Positions 50,466 through 61,278 of a DNA stretch of 64,000 bases are shown here, in pieces (positions within the stretch are counted from its first letter, which is position 1; each line of letters begins with the position of its first letter). The notes under the pieces were generated by a model. That model did not search any database. It worked only from the letters and a program-made list of their open reading frames with translations, and had not been told where the DNA came from. A program made the translations under genes and the position numbers. Source of the stretch: Pseudorhodoferax sp047601025 (GTDB lineage: Bacteria > Pseudomonadota > Gammaproteobacteria > Burkholderiales > Burkholderiaceae_C). Where the stretch lies: assembly GCF_047601025.1 (NCBI RefSeq), contig NZ_JASGJZ010000001.1, forward strand, positions 5,208,001-5,272,000, given 5' to 3'.

Positions 50466-52013
50466 ATGGCGCAGGCCGGCCGTCCTTCCGGCGCCCAGGC
50501 CGAGTTGTTTCGCCACGTCAGCGCCGAGAAGGCCGTGCTGTACCGCGCGGTGATGGACGTCTTCGCGGCCGCCAAGCGCCAGTTCCGCCTGCATCTGCGG
50601 CCCGACGAGGTGCTGGCCGAAGGTCGCTGGCAGGCGCTGCCCGCCGCGCCGCGGCTGGAGGAACTGCAGCTCGCGCTGAACCAGCTCACCGACTGGGGCA
50701 ACCTCGAATCGCAGCCCGACACCACGCGCGTGGCCAGCATCGCCGACTTCTACCGTGCCAAGTTCCTGTACCGGCTGTCGCAGGGCGGCGAAGCGGTAGA
50801 GACGGCGCTGGAGACCTTTGCGCGCACCCTCTCGCGCCGCGCCGAGCTGCAGACCGTGGCGCTGGAGGACATCGCGCACCGGCTCGAAGCCCTGCAGGCG
50901 CTGGCCGCCGAGGACGCGCCCGACGCCGCCAAGGTGCACGCCACGCTGCGCGACCTGGTGCGCGTGTTCGAAAGCCTGGCCGACAACGCCCAGGCCTTCA
51001 TGGCCGGCATCGCGCGCAGCGTGGAGCTGCAGCAGGCCGATGCGCAGGCCGTCGTCGCCTACAAGCGCCGGCTGATCGACTACCTGGAACGTTTCATCGG
51101 CGACCTGGTCGGCCGCTCCGGCGGCATCGCGCAGCGCATCCTGGCACTGGCGCCACGCATCGAGACGCTGCTGTGGCTGGCCGTGCAGCGCGAGGCACGC
51201 GACGCGGCGCCCGGCGACGAGGACGAACAGCGCGACGTGCAGACACGCGGCCTGCTGGCCTGGCGCGAGCGCTGGCGCGGCCTGCGCCGCTGGTTCGTCG
51301 CCGACCGCCACGACCCGCCGCAGGCCGAACTGCTGCGCGCCAAGGCGCGCGCCGCGATTCCGCAGCTGCTGTCCGCCATCGCCGCGCTGAACGAACGCCG
51401 CAGCGGACGCAGCGACCGCTCGGCCGACTTCCGGGTGCTGGCCCACTGGTTCGCCGCCTGCACCGACGATGCGCAGACGCACCGGCTGGCGCGCGCGGCC
51501 TTCGCGCTGCAGCCCGCGCGCCACTTCGCGCTGAACCCGGCGCTGCAGCCGGGCGCCGAGGACCTGCCGGCCAGCACGCCCTGGGCTGAGGCGCCACCGC
51601 TGTGCATCCACCCGCGCCTGCGCATGTACGGCGAAGCCGCGCCGCGCGGCGCGCTGCCGCAGGTGCAGGTGCGCGACGAGGCGCGCCGGCTGCTGGCCGC
51701 GCAGCTGCAGGAAGAGCACGCGCAGATCGAGGCCGCGCGCCGGCGCCTGGCCACGGGCCGGCCGGTGAAGCTGTCCGAACTGGGCGAACTCGACCCGCAC
51801 GCCTTCGGCCTGTTCCTGTCACTGCTCGGCGAAGCGCTGGCCGCGCAGGCCGGCCCCGGGACGCCGGTCGAGCGGCTCAGCGGCGACGGCCTGCTGCGCA
51901 TCCGGCTGCAGCCCCTGGCCGCCGGCAGCCGGGCCGAGATCTGCACACCGGCCGGCAGGCTCGCCGGCCGCGACCACCTGCTGACCATCGCCCTGGTGGA
52001 CGAGGACGCATGA
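50466..52013 (+). CDS. jetA: Wadjet JetA (DUF2397/TIGR02677, MukF-like kleisin)
   Basis: A 515-residue protein opening the four-gene Wadjet set. The N-terminal region (QAELFRHVSAEKAVLYRAVMDVF, LNQLTDWGNLESQPDT, RVASIADFYRAKFLYRLS) is the TIGR02677 signature; the middle is long-helical, as expected of a kleisin linking SMC heads. Wadjet complexes recognise small circular DNA by loop extrusion and cut it, limiting plasmids. It lies 8 nt after the Bug gene and overlaps jetB (ATGA). G+C and codon use match the host. Confidence 0.9.
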   Translation: MAQAGRPSGAQAELFRHVSAEKAVLYRAVMDVFAAAKRQFRLHLRPDEVLAEGRWQALPAAPRLEELQLALNQLTDWGNLESQPDTTRVASIADFYRAKFLYRLSQGGEAVETALETFARTLSRRAELQTVALEDIAHRLEALQALAAEDAPDAAKVHATLRDLVRVFESLADNAQAFMAGIARSVELQQADAQAVVAYKRRLIDYLERFIGDLVGRSGGIAQRILALAPRIETLLWLAVQREARDAAPGDEDEQRDVQTRGLLAWRERWRGLRRWFVADRHDPPQAELLRAKARAAIPQLLSAIAALNERRSGRSDRSADFRVLAHWFAACTDDAQTHRLARAAFALQPARHFALNPALQPGAEDLPASTPWAEAPPLCIHPRLRMYGEAAPRGALPQVQVRDEARRLLAAQLQEEHAQIEAARRRLATGRPVKLSELGELDPHAFGLFLSLLGEALAAQAGPGTPVERLSGDGLLRIRLQPLAAGSRAEICTPAGRLAGRDHLLTIALVDEDA

Positions 52014-53257
52014 CCGATACCCGCCAGATCGCCCGCCAGCAGCAGCACCACCGCGACGACGAGCGCCGCCAGGCGCTGCGCGCGCTGCTGATGACGCCGC
52101 TGATGACGCCGGCGCACGAGGACTTCACCGCCGTGCGCCGCCATGCCGACGAACTGCGCACCTGGTTCGCGCGCGAGGCCGGCTGGCCGTTGCACATCGA
52201 GCGCGACTGCGCCCGGCTGTACAAGCGCCCGGCCGACCTGGACGACGCCACCCGCGGCCTGCCCGGCTACGAGCGCCGCCGCTACGTGCTGCTGTGCCTG
52301 GCCTGCGCGGTGCTCGAGCGCGCCGAGGCGCAGATCACGCTGCGCCTGCTGGGCGACCGGCTGCTGGCGCTGGCGGCCGAACCGGCGCTGCAGTCGCGCG
52401 GCTTCGCCTTCACCCTGACGGCCGCGCACGAGCGGCGCGAGCTGGTGGCCGTGTGCCGCACGCTGCTGGCGTTGGGCGTGCTGCAGCGCGTGGCCGGCGA
52501 CGAAGAAGGCTTCGTGCGCGAGGCCGCGGCCGGCGGCGACGGCGCGGACGCGCTGTACGACGTGCAGCGCCGCGTGCTGGCCGGCATGCTGGCCGCCATG
52601 CGCGGCCCGTCCACCTGGCCGGCCGGGCAAATGCCGGTGACGCTGGACGAACGCCTCGCGTCGCTGGTCGCCGAACACGTGCCCGACAGCGACGAAGGCC
52701 TGCGCACCGCGCTGCGCCACCAGCTCGCGCGCCGGCTGCTGGACGATCCGGTGCTCTATCTGGATACGCTCGACGACGCCCAGCGCGCCTACTTCGCCAA
52801 CCAGCGCGGCACGATGGCCCTGCGCCTGTGCGAGGCCACCGGCCTGGCCGCCGAGCAGCGCGCCGAGGGCCTGGCCCTGGTCGACGAGGACGGCGCGCTG
52901 ACCGACGTGGCCATGCCGGCCGAAGGCACGGAAGCCCATGCCACGCTGCTGGTGGCCGAGTTCCTGGCCGGCCGGAGCCGCGCGGGTGCATCGCCGCCGG
53001 CCAGCACGCCGGCCGACGTCGCCGCCTTCCTGGCCGAGGCCCGCCAGCGCTTCGGCAGCTACTGGCGCAAGTCCGCGCGCGAGTCCGGCACCGAGCACGA
53101 GCTGGCCCGCACCGCGCTGGAACGGCTGGCGCAGCTGCGCCTGGTCGCGCTGGTCGATGGCCGGGTGCAGCCGCTGCCGGCGCTGGCCCGCTTCGCGCTG
53201 GGGGATGCCGAGATCCGCGCCGCGGCCGCCCCGCCCACACAGGACACGCTGTTCTGA
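52010..53257 (+). CDS. jetB: Wadjet JetB (DUF2398/TIGR02678, MukE-like KITE)
   Basis: A 415-residue protein of the TIGR02678 family: early LMTPLMTPAHEDFTAVRRHADELRTWFAREAGW, LYKRP, ERRRYVLLCLACAVLERAEAQITLRLLGD, VCRTLLALGVLQRVAGDEEGF. It corresponds to the winged-helix KITE subunit that binds the kleisin. Starts in the jetA stop and ends 6 nt before jetC, so stoichiometry is probably set by coupling. Confidence 0.9.
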   Translation: MTDTRQIARQQQHHRDDERRQALRALLMTPLMTPAHEDFTAVRRHADELRTWFAREAGWPLHIERDCARLYKRPADLDDATRGLPGYERRRYVLLCLACAVLERAEAQITLRLLGDRLLALAAEPALQSRGFAFTLTAAHERRELVAVCRTLLALGVLQRVAGDEEGFVREAAAGGDGADALYDVQRRVLAGMLAAMRGPSTWPAGQMPVTLDERLASLVAEHVPDSDEGLRTALRHQLARRLLDDPVLYLDTLDDAQRAYFANQRGTMALRLCEATGLAAEQRAEGLALVDEDGALTDVAMPAEGTEAHATLLVAEFLAGRSRAGASPPASTPADVAAFLAEARQRFGSYWRKSARESGTEHELARTALERLAQLRLVALVDGRVQPLPALARFALGDAEIRAAAAPPTQDTLF

Positions 53258-53263
53258 CCCGAC

Positions 53264-56200
53264 ATGTCCCAGCCCCCCCGCCCCCACCTGCCCGAACCCG
53301 CCCTGGCGCGCTGGCAACCGCTGCGCCTGGGCCTGGTCGAGCTGTTCCACTACGACAGCGAGGAATTCTGGTTCCGCGACGGCCACCTGCTGCTGCGCGG
53401 CAACAACGGCACCGGCAAGTCCAAGGTGCTGTCGCTGACGCTGCCCTTCCTGCTCGATGCCAACCTCAAGTCCTCGCGCATCGAGCCCGACGGCGACCCG
53501 GCCAAGAAGATGGCCTGGAACCTGCTGCTGGGCCGCCACGAACGCCGCACCGGCTACGCCTGGATCGAGTTCGGCCGCGTCGACGGCGACGGCACACCGC
53601 ACTACCTGACGCTGGGCTGCGGCCTCGCGGCGGCGGCCGCGCGCGCGTCGGTCGACAGCTGGTTCTTCCTGATGGAGCACGGCCGCGTCGGGCAGGACCT
53701 GTGGCTGATCGGCCCGACCCGCGTGGTGCTCACGCGCGAACGCCTGCGCGACGCGCTGGAGCCGCTGGGCGGCCAGCTCTTTCCGAACGCCACCGAGTAC
53801 CGCCGCGCCGTCGACGAGCGGCTGTTCCACCTCGGCCCCACGCGCTACGCCGCGCTGATGGACACGCTGATCCAGCTGCGCCAGCCGCAGCTGTCGAAGA
53901 AGCCGGACGAATCCAGCCTGTCGCAGGCGCTGACCGAAGCGCTGCCGCCGCTGCCCATCGACCTGCTGGCCGACGTCGCCGAGGCGCTGAACCAGTTGGA
54001 GGCCTACCGCCGCGAACTGGCCGAGTACGAGGCGCTGGAGCGCGCCATCGGCCAGTTCAGCCAGCGCTACCAGCGCTATGCCGCCACCCAGGCGCGCCGG
54101 CAGGCGCGTGCGCTGCGCAGCGCGCAGACCGGCTTCGACAGTGCCAGCCGCGAGGTCAACGACAGCCGCCAGGCGCTGCAGCAGGCCCAGGCCGCCGAAG
54201 CCGCCGCCATCGCGCAGCTGGGCGCAGCCGAGGCTGCGCTGGCCGCCGCGCGCATGCGCCTGGAAGCGCTGCAGAACGATCCCGCGATGGCCAGCGCGCG
54301 GCAGCTCGAGGCCGCCGAGCGCGACACCCGCCGCCGCGCGGACGACGCCGCCCGCGCCGAGCAGGCGCGGCGCGAGGCCGAGCACCGCCTGGCCCGCGAA
54401 CGGCAGGCCAGCCGGCTACGCGCCGAGCGTGCCGAGCAGGCCGGGCGCGTGCTGGCCGCGCAGCGCGGCGACGCCGCGCAAGGCGCCGCCGGCGCCGGCC
54501 TGGCCGACGCGCTGGCCGCCAGCCCACTGGCCGGCGCCGAAGCCGGCACGCTGGAGCCGCTGGCCCTGGAAACGGCGCGGCAGGCGCTGCGCCGCGCCGC
54601 CGGCGCACGCCGCGAGCAGGTCGACCTGCTGCTGCAACGCTGCGACGCCGCCGAGCGCGCGGCCGACGTGCATGCGCACGCGCAGGAACAGCACGACCTG
54701 TGCCGCGACCAGGCCGACGACGCCGCCGAGCGCCGCGCCGCGGCCGACGACGCCGTGGCGCAGCAGGCGCAAGCGCTGCTGGACGCCTGGCAGAACCACC
54801 TGGACGGGCTGCGCCAGCTGCGGCCGGACGACGCCGCTGCCGTGCTGGACGGCCTGGCCCTGTGGAGCCGCAGCCTCGACGGCGAGAACCCGGCGCGCGC
54901 CGCGCTGGCGCAGGCCCAGCAGGCCGCCGCCCAGCGGCTGGCGCAGCGCCAGGCCGCGCTGGATGCGCGGCAAGCGGTGCTGGAGGAGGAACAGCAGGCG
55001 CTGCTGGCCGAACGCGCGCGCCTGGAGCGCGGCGAGGACGCTCAGCCGCCCGCGCCGCACTGGCGCGCCGAGGCCGCGCGCAGCGGCCGCGCCGGCGCGC
55101 CACTGTGGCAGCTGGTCGACTTCCAGCCGCAGGTCGCCGACGCCGAGCGCGCCGGCCTGGAAGCCGCGCTGCAGGCCGCCGGCCTGCTGGACGCCTGGGT
55201 CACGCCCGAGGGCGCGCTGCTCGGCGCCGACGGCACGCCGCTGCCGCACGATGCGCAGTGGCTGGCGCGGCCGCCGCAGGCCGCGCCACTGGCCGGCTGG
55301 CTGCAGGCCGCGCCCGAGGCCACGGCCGCCGTCGCCCCCGAGCAGGTGCAGCGCCTGCTCGAAGGCGTGGCCTGCGGCCTGCAGGATGACCCCGGGGCCG
55401 AGGCCTGGCTGGCGCCGGACGGGCGCTTCCGCCTGGGCGCGCTGGCCGGCGCCTGGGCCAAGCCGCGCGCCGAATTCATCGGCTACGCCGCGCGCGCCGC
55501 CGCCCGGACGCGGCGGCTGGCGCAGATCGCCGAGCGCCTGGCCGAACTGGTCGCCGAGGGCGCCGCGCTGCAGCTGGCGCTGGCGCGGCTGGACGGCGAC
55601 CGGCGGCAGGCCGCGCAGGAATGGCAGGACGCCCCGAGCGACGACGCGCTGCGCAGCGCCCATGCGCAGGCCGCTGCCTGCGCGCGGGAGTACGAAGCCG
55701 CGCGCCAGCGGCTGGACCACGCCGAGCGCCGCTGGCGCGACGCGGCCGACGCCTGGGAGCAGGCGCGGCAGACCCTGGCGCGCGACGCCGCCGACATGGC
55801 CCTGCCCGCCACGCGCGCGGCGCTGCAGGCCGTCGCCGGGTCTCTGCAAGCCTTCGGCGACCTGGTGCACGCGCTGGCGAACGCGGCCCGCGACCTGCGC
55901 GACGCCATGGCCGAACACCGGCAGCAGCTGGAACGCGAGCAGGAAGCCGAGGATGCGGCTCGCCAGGCCGCCGAGCAGGCGGCCGAACGCAGCTTGCTGG
56001 CCAACGAAGCGCGCATCCAGTGGCAGACGCTGCGCGAGTCGATCGGCGCGGAAGTCGAGGCCGTGCGCCACCGCCTGGCCGAGGCACGCGCCGCGGTGCA
56101 GGACGGCGAGGCGCAGCAGCGCCTGCACAACGAAGCGCGCCGCGTCGCCGGCGAAACCCGCGCCAAGGCCGAGCAGCGCAGCCACGACGCCGCCGCCACG

Positions 56201-57409
56201 CTGGACGAGCGCGCTGCCGCGCGCCAGCACGCCGTGGCGCAGCTGCAGGGCTTCGCCGCCACCGGGCTGCTGGCCACGGCGATGCCCGATGCCGAGGTGC
56301 CGCCGCTGGGCGTGCCGTGGACCATCGAACCCGCGCTGACGCTCGCCCGCCGCGCCGAACAGGCACTCGCGGCCGTGAAGGACGACGACGAGGCCTGGAG
56401 CCGCGTGCAGTCGCTGGTCTCGCAGGACTACACCGAGCTCGGCCGCGCGCTGGCCGCGCTCAGCCACCAGGCCCAGGCCGAGACCAGCGACTACGGCCTG
56501 GTGGTGCACATCGTCTATCAGAACCGGCCCGAGCGGCCCGACCAGCTCGGCCTGCGGCTGGCCGGCGAGATCGCGCAGCGCCGCGAGCTGCTGACCGCCG
56601 GCGAGCGCGAGGTGCTGGAAAACCACCTGGAGGCCGAGATCGCCGCCGCGGTGCAGAAACTGCTGCGCGACGCCGACGCCCAGGTGAACGCCGTCAACGA
56701 GGAACTGCACAAGCGGCCCACCTCCACCGGCGTGCGCTTCCGGCTGAAGTGGGAGACGCTGCCCGAAGGGGCCGATGGCGCGCCCGTGGGCCTGGACGCC
56801 GCGCGCCAGCGCCTGCTCAACACCAGCGCCGACCTGTGGACCGCGCAGGACCGTCGCGTGGTCGGCGAGATGCTGCAGCAGCGCATCGCGGCCGAGCGCA
56901 GCCGGGCAGACGTGGAGCAAGGCGGCAGCCTGCAGGAACAACTGGCCCGCGCGCTGGACTACCGCCGCTGGCACCGCTTCCGCGTGCAGCGCTGGCAGGA
57001 CGGGCAGTGGCGCCCGCTGTCCGGCCCCGCCTCCAGCGGCGAGCGCGCGCTGGGCCTGACGGTGCCGCTGTTCGCCGCCGTCTCCAGCTTCTACAGCCAG
57101 GCCGGCAGCGCGCAGGCGCCGCGGCTGGTGCTGCTGGACGAGGCCTTCGCCGGCATCGACGACGGCGCGCGCGCCCATTGCTGGGCGCTGGTGCGCGAGT
57201 TCGACCTGGACTTCGTCATCACCAGCGAGCGCGAATGGGCCTGCTCGGCCGAACTGCCCGGCGTGGCGATCGCGCAGCTGCAGCGCCGCGAGGGCGTGGA
57301 CGCGGTGCACGTCTCGCGCTGGGTCTGGGACGGCCGCGCGCGCCGCCGCGAGGACGACCCGGACCGACGCTTCCCGCCCTCCGCATCCGGGCATGGCGAC
57401 GGCGCCTGA
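53264..57409 (+). CDS. jetC: Wadjet JetC (TIGR02680, SMC/MukB-like ATPase)
   Basis: A 1381-residue SMC-like motor. Walker A is GNNGTGKSK at 46-54; long coiled coils occupy roughly 230-480 and 760-1020 with a hinge-like region between; the C-terminal head has the signature SSGERALGLTV and Walker B LVLLDEAFAGIDDGAR near 1290, then FVITSEREW. It extrudes DNA loops to sense plasmid size. Its 3' end overlaps jetD by 17 nt. All ATPase motifs are intact, so the system looks functional. Confidence 0.93.
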   Translation: MSQPPRPHLPEPALARWQPLRLGLVELFHYDSEEFWFRDGHLLLRGNNGTGKSKVLSLTLPFLLDANLKSSRIEPDGDPAKKMAWNLLLGRHERRTGYAWIEFGRVDGDGTPHYLTLGCGLAAAAARASVDSWFFLMEHGRVGQDLWLIGPTRVVLTRERLRDALEPLGGQLFPNATEYRRAVDERLFHLGPTRYAALMDTLIQLRQPQLSKKPDESSLSQALTEALPPLPIDLLADVAEALNQLEAYRRELAEYEALERAIGQFSQRYQRYAATQARRQARALRSAQTGFDSASREVNDSRQALQQAQAAEAAAIAQLGAAEAALAAARMRLEALQNDPAMASARQLEAAERDTRRRADDAARAEQARREAEHRLARERQASRLRAERAEQAGRVLAAQRGDAAQGAAGAGLADALAASPLAGAEAGTLEPLALETARQALRRAAGARREQVDLLLQRCDAAERAADVHAHAQEQHDLCRDQADDAAERRAAADDAVAQQAQALLDAWQNHLDGLRQLRPDDAAAVLDGLALWSRSLDGENPARAALAQAQQAAAQRLAQRQAALDARQAVLEEEQQALLAERARLERGEDAQPPAPHWRAEAARSGRAGAPLWQLVDFQPQVADAERAGLEAALQAAGLLDAWVTPEGALLGADGTPLPHDAQWLARPPQAAPLAGWLQAAPEATAAVAPEQVQRLLEGVACGLQDDPGAEAWLAPDGRFRLGALAGAWAKPRAEFIGYAARAAARTRRLAQIAERLAELVAEGAALQLALARLDGDRRQAAQEWQDAPSDDALRSAHAQAAACAREYEAARQRLDHAERRWRDAADAWEQARQTLARDAADMALPATRAALQAVAGSLQAFGDLVHALANAARDLRDAMAEHRQQLEREQEAEDAARQAAEQAAERSLLANEARIQWQTLRESIGAEVEAVRHRLAEARAAVQDGEAQQRLHNEARRVAGETRAKAEQRSHDAAATLDERAAARQHAVAQLQGFAATGLLATAMPDAEVPPLGVPWTIEPALTLARRAEQALAAVKDDDEAWSRVQSLVSQDYTELGRALAALSHQAQAETSDYGLVVHIVYQNRPERPDQLGLRLAGEIAQRRELLTAGEREVLENHLEAEIAAAVQKLLRDADAQVNAVNEELHKRPTSTGVRFRLKWETLPEGADGAPVGLDAARQRLLNTSADLWTAQDRRVVGEMLQQRIAAERSRADVEQGGSLQEQLARALDYRRWHRFRVQRWQDGQWRPLSGPASSGERALGLTVPLFAAVSSFYSQAGSAQAPRLVLLDEAFAGIDDGARAHCWALVREFDLDFVITSEREWACSAELPGVAIAQLQRREGVDAVHVSRWVWDGRARRREDDPDRRFPPSASGHGDGA

Positions 57410-58646
57410 CCCGCGGCTGCAGCGCCTGCTGGGCGGCCCGGCGCTGGCGGCGCTGCGCCAGCGGCTGCGGCGCCACTACGAGCGCGGCGGCACGGACGGC
57501 GGCAGGCTGCTGCTCGACCGGCTGCAAGCCCACGAGCAGGAAGCGCTGGCACTGCTGAGCGGGCGCCCGGCCAGGCCGGCGCGCTCGCTGCGGCTGGACC
57601 TGGCCGACCTCCAGGCCCGGCTGCAGGCCGCCGGCCTCGCGGACTCGCTGCGCGCGGCGCTGGAGCGCCTGGACGGTCCCATCGCCGATGCCACCGCCGA
57701 ACGCGCCGCCGCGCAGGCCGCCTGGGCGGCGGTGCAGACGCGACCGGGCCGCGACCCGCGCCTCGGCGCCTGGCTGCAGGCCGCCACCGGCCTCGGCCTG
57801 CTCAAGCGCCTGGCCCGGCAGGACCCGGTGGCGGCGGAAGACCTCCTGACGCAGGCCGGCGCCGTGCTGGCCCGGCTGCCGGCCGCGGGCCTGCCCCGTT
57901 CGCAGCTGGCCGCGCTGGCCCTGGGCGATGCCCACGCCCTCGATGCGGGGCGGCCGACAGCCACCCTGGTGCTGGCGGCCTGGCGGCATGGCGAGGCGTC
58001 AGCGGATGCTCTGGCCGCCGAGCCGGACACCCCGCCCCAGGAAGAGCGTATCCGCGACGTCTGGGCCCGCGCCGGCGTGCTGGTCAACGAACTCGCGCGC
58101 CCGGTGCTGGTGCTGAACCTGCCCGTGCCGCGCCACCTGGACGCCGCGCCCTGGCTCTGCGGGGAACCGGCCTACCTGTCGCTGCGCTGGCTGCTGCGCC
58201 AGCGGCCGGACTGGCCCGTGGCCGGCCGCCCGGTCTTCGTGTGCGAGAACCCCAACCTGCTGGCCATCGCCGCGGAGCGGCTCGGCACGCACGGCGCCCC
58301 ACTGGTCTGCACCGACGGCATGCCGGCGGCGGCCCAGCGCAGCCTGCTGGAGCAGCTCGGCCGCGCCGGCGCCCATCTGCGCTGCCACGCCGACTTCGAC
58401 TGGGCGGGCGTGCGCATCGTCAACCACTTGCTGACGTACGCCGGCGCGACGCCCTGGCGCATGGACTCGGCCCGCTACGAAGCCGCCGCGCACCAAGCCA
58501 CCGCATCGGGCCTGGCCCTGGCTGGCCCTGACGCCGAGGCGCGCTGGGATGCAGCGCTGGCCCCCGCCATGCGCCGGCACGGGCGGGCCATCGCCGAGGA
58601 AGCCCTGGCCGACACCCTGCTGGAAGACCTGACCACCGGGCCATGA
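57393..58646 (+). CDS. jetD: Wadjet JetD (DUF2399/TIGR02679, Toprim nuclease)
   Basis: A 417-residue endonuclease subunit. The C-terminal Toprim domain has the acidic Glu in VFVCENPNLLAIA (about 282) and the DxD in RCHADFDWAGVRIVNHL (about 333-335), which resemble topoisomerase VI. JetD is the subunit that cuts the circular DNA. The ATG at 57393 lies inside jetC. Catalytic acids are present, supporting an active complex. The operon ends at a strong palindrome. Confidence 0.9.
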   Translation: MATAPDPRLQRLLGGPALAALRQRLRRHYERGGTDGGRLLLDRLQAHEQEALALLSGRPARPARSLRLDLADLQARLQAAGLADSLRAALERLDGPIADATAERAAAQAAWAAVQTRPGRDPRLGAWLQAATGLGLLKRLARQDPVAAEDLLTQAGAVLARLPAAGLPRSQLAALALGDAHALDAGRPTATLVLAAWRHGEASADALAAEPDTPPQEERIRDVWARAGVLVNELARPVLVLNLPVPRHLDAAPWLCGEPAYLSLRWLLRQRPDWPVAGRPVFVCENPNLLAIAAERLGTHGAPLVCTDGMPAAAQRSLLEQLGRAGAHLRCHADFDWAGVRIVNHLLTYAGATPWRMDSARYEAAAHQATASGLALAGPDAEARWDAALAPAMRRHGRAIAEEALADTLLEDLTTGP

Positions 58647-58656
58647 CCCGTGCCGG

Positions 58657-58680
58657 GGGCGCCGCTGCGCAGCGGCGCCC
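58657..58680. terminator. Perfect 24-bp palindrome between jetD and icd
   Basis: GGGCGCCGCTGC is followed at once by its exact reverse complement, in the 58-bp gap between converging jetD and icd. The RNA hairpin would be very stable but no U-tract follows on either strand, so it may act as a Rho-assisted or RNA-protecting end. Confidence 0.6.
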
Positions 58681-58704
58681 GCCGCCGGCGCGAGGCCCGA
58701 CGGA

Positions 58705-59967
<1,263 letters not shown>

Positions 59968-60108
59968 GGCGGCGACGGTTCCGGGGAGCGGTGGAGGCAG
60001 AGGGGCGCGGCGCGGGCAGGAGCTGGCCGGCGAAAAAAGGCGGCGCGATTCTAAGGGTGCCGTCGCGTGGACAATGGCGGCTTCCGCTGCTCCGACGACC
60101 GGTTTCCC

Positions 60109-60564
60109 ATGCGCGCGTTCCGCCTTCTCGCTGCCCTGCTCTCCATCGCCTTCGCCGGCGCCGCCGCGGCCCAGGAGGAGCCGCAGCTCGACCTGCCGCG
60201 CACCCAGCTCGCCACCGGCATGTACCGGATCGACGCGCAGGTGGCCGCGACCCCGCTGCAGCGCCAGATCGGCCTGATGTACCGCCGGCAGATGCCGCAG
60301 CACGAAGGCATGCTGTTCGCGTTCGAGGAACCGGCCGTGCAGTGCTTCTGGATGAAGAACACGCCGCTGCCGCTGACGGCGGCCTTCGTCGACGACGAAG
60401 GCACCATCGTGAACCTGGTGGACATGCAGCCGCAGACCACTGCATCGCACTGCTCCACCCGGCCGGTGCGCTTCGTGCTGGAGATGAACCAGGGCTGGTT
60501 CTCGAAGAAGGGCATCAAGGCGGGCACGCGGCTGGCGGGTCCGCCGTTCCAGCCGGAGCGCTGA
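60109..60564 (+). CDS. Exported DUF192 protein
   Basis: A 151-residue secreted protein. Signal peptide MRAFRLLAALLSIAFAGAAAA-Q, then the DUF192 core: TPLQRQIGLMYRRQMPQHEGMLFAF, VQCFWMKNTPLPLTAAFVDDEGTIV. DUF192 (COG1430) proteins are widespread in Gram-negatives, function unassigned. Gene order icd / DUF192 / sodB / xseA appears conserved in related genomes as I recall. It converges with sodB. Confidence 0.88.
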   Translation: MRAFRLLAALLSIAFAGAAAAQEEPQLDLPRTQLATGMYRIDAQVAATPLQRQIGLMYRRQMPQHEGMLFAFEEPAVQCFWMKNTPLPLTAAFVDDEGTIVNLVDMQPQTTASHCSTRPVRFVLEMNQGWFSKKGIKAGTRLAGPPFQPER

Positions 60565-60582
60565 CGCGGCACCGCCCGGAAC

Positions 60583-60609
60583 GAAAACGCCCCGCGCGAG
60601 GCGGGGCGT
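60583..60609 (-). terminator. Intrinsic terminator of sodB
   Basis: ACGCCCCGC and GCGGGGCGT form a GC-rich hairpin followed on the minus strand by GTTTTCGTT. It lies between converging DUF192 and sodB genes; the U-tract is on the sodB strand, and the same stem may slow transcripts from the other side. Confidence 0.8.
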
Positions 60610-60632
60610 GCTGCGCCGGATGCGGCGCGCGA

Positions 60633-61214
60633 TCAGGCGTAGTTGGCTTCGGCGAACTGCCAGTTGACCAGCTTGTCGAGGAAGGTCTCGACGAACTTGG
60701 GCCGCAGGTTGCGGTAGTCGATGTAGTAGGCGTGCTCCCAGACGTCGACCGTCAGCAGCGCCTTGTCGGCGGTGGTCAGCGGCGTGCCGGCGGCGCCGGT
60801 GTTGACGATGTCCACGCTGCCGTCGGCCTTCTTGACCAGCCAGGTCCAGCCCGAGCCGAAGTTGCCCACGGCGGACTTCACGAAGGCTTCCTTGAACGCG
60901 GCGTAGCTGCCCCACTTGGCGTTGATCGCCTCCAGCAGCTTGCCCGAGGGCTCGCCGCCGCCATTGGGCTTCATGCAGTTCCAGAAGAAGGTGTGGTTCC
61001 AGATCTGGGCCGCGTTGTTGTAGATGCCGCCGCTGGATTTCTTGACGATCTCCTCCAGCGCCATGTTCTCGAACTCCGTGCCCTTCTGCAGGTTGTTCAG
61101 GTTGACGACGTAGGCGTTGTGGTGCTTGCCGTGGTGATACTCCAGCGTCTCCTGGGAGTAGTGGGGGGCCAGGGAGTCGATGGGATACGGCAGGGGGGGC
61201 AGCTTGTGTTCCAT
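60633..61214 (-). CDS. sodB: Superoxide dismutase [Fe]
   Basis: A 193-residue Fe/Mn superoxide dismutase. Metal ligands are His in LEYHHGKHHNAYV, His in QIWNHTFFWNCM, and Asp/His in TVDVWEHAYYIDYRN. AAQIWNHTFFWNC and the FGSGWTWLV run, with Ala and Gln positions typical of the iron form, favour FeSOD. GAGGACAAAACA precedes the ATG. Cytoplasmic antioxidant; transcribed 64 bp downstream of xseA but probably with its own promoter. Confidence 0.95.
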   Translation of the reverse strand: MEHKLPPLPYPIDSLAPHYSQETLEYHHGKHHNAYVVNLNNLQKGTEFENMALEEIVKKSSGGIYNNAAQIWNHTFFWNCMKPNGGGEPSGKLLEAINAKWGSYAAFKEAFVKSAVGNFGSGWTWLVKKADGSVDIVNTGAAGTPLTTADKALLTVDVWEHAYYIDYRNLRPKFVETFLDKLVNWQFAEANYA

Positions 61215-61278
61215 TGTTTTGTCCTCGTGGGGTGAAAGAAACCATGATGGCGCCAGCGGCGACGCGGCATTGTAGGAA

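Noticed and set aside
51080..57394. Antisense frames of about 1000 codons opposite jetA-jetC
   Set aside because: Low-complexity translations without motifs; the plus-strand genes carry Walker motifs and family signatures.
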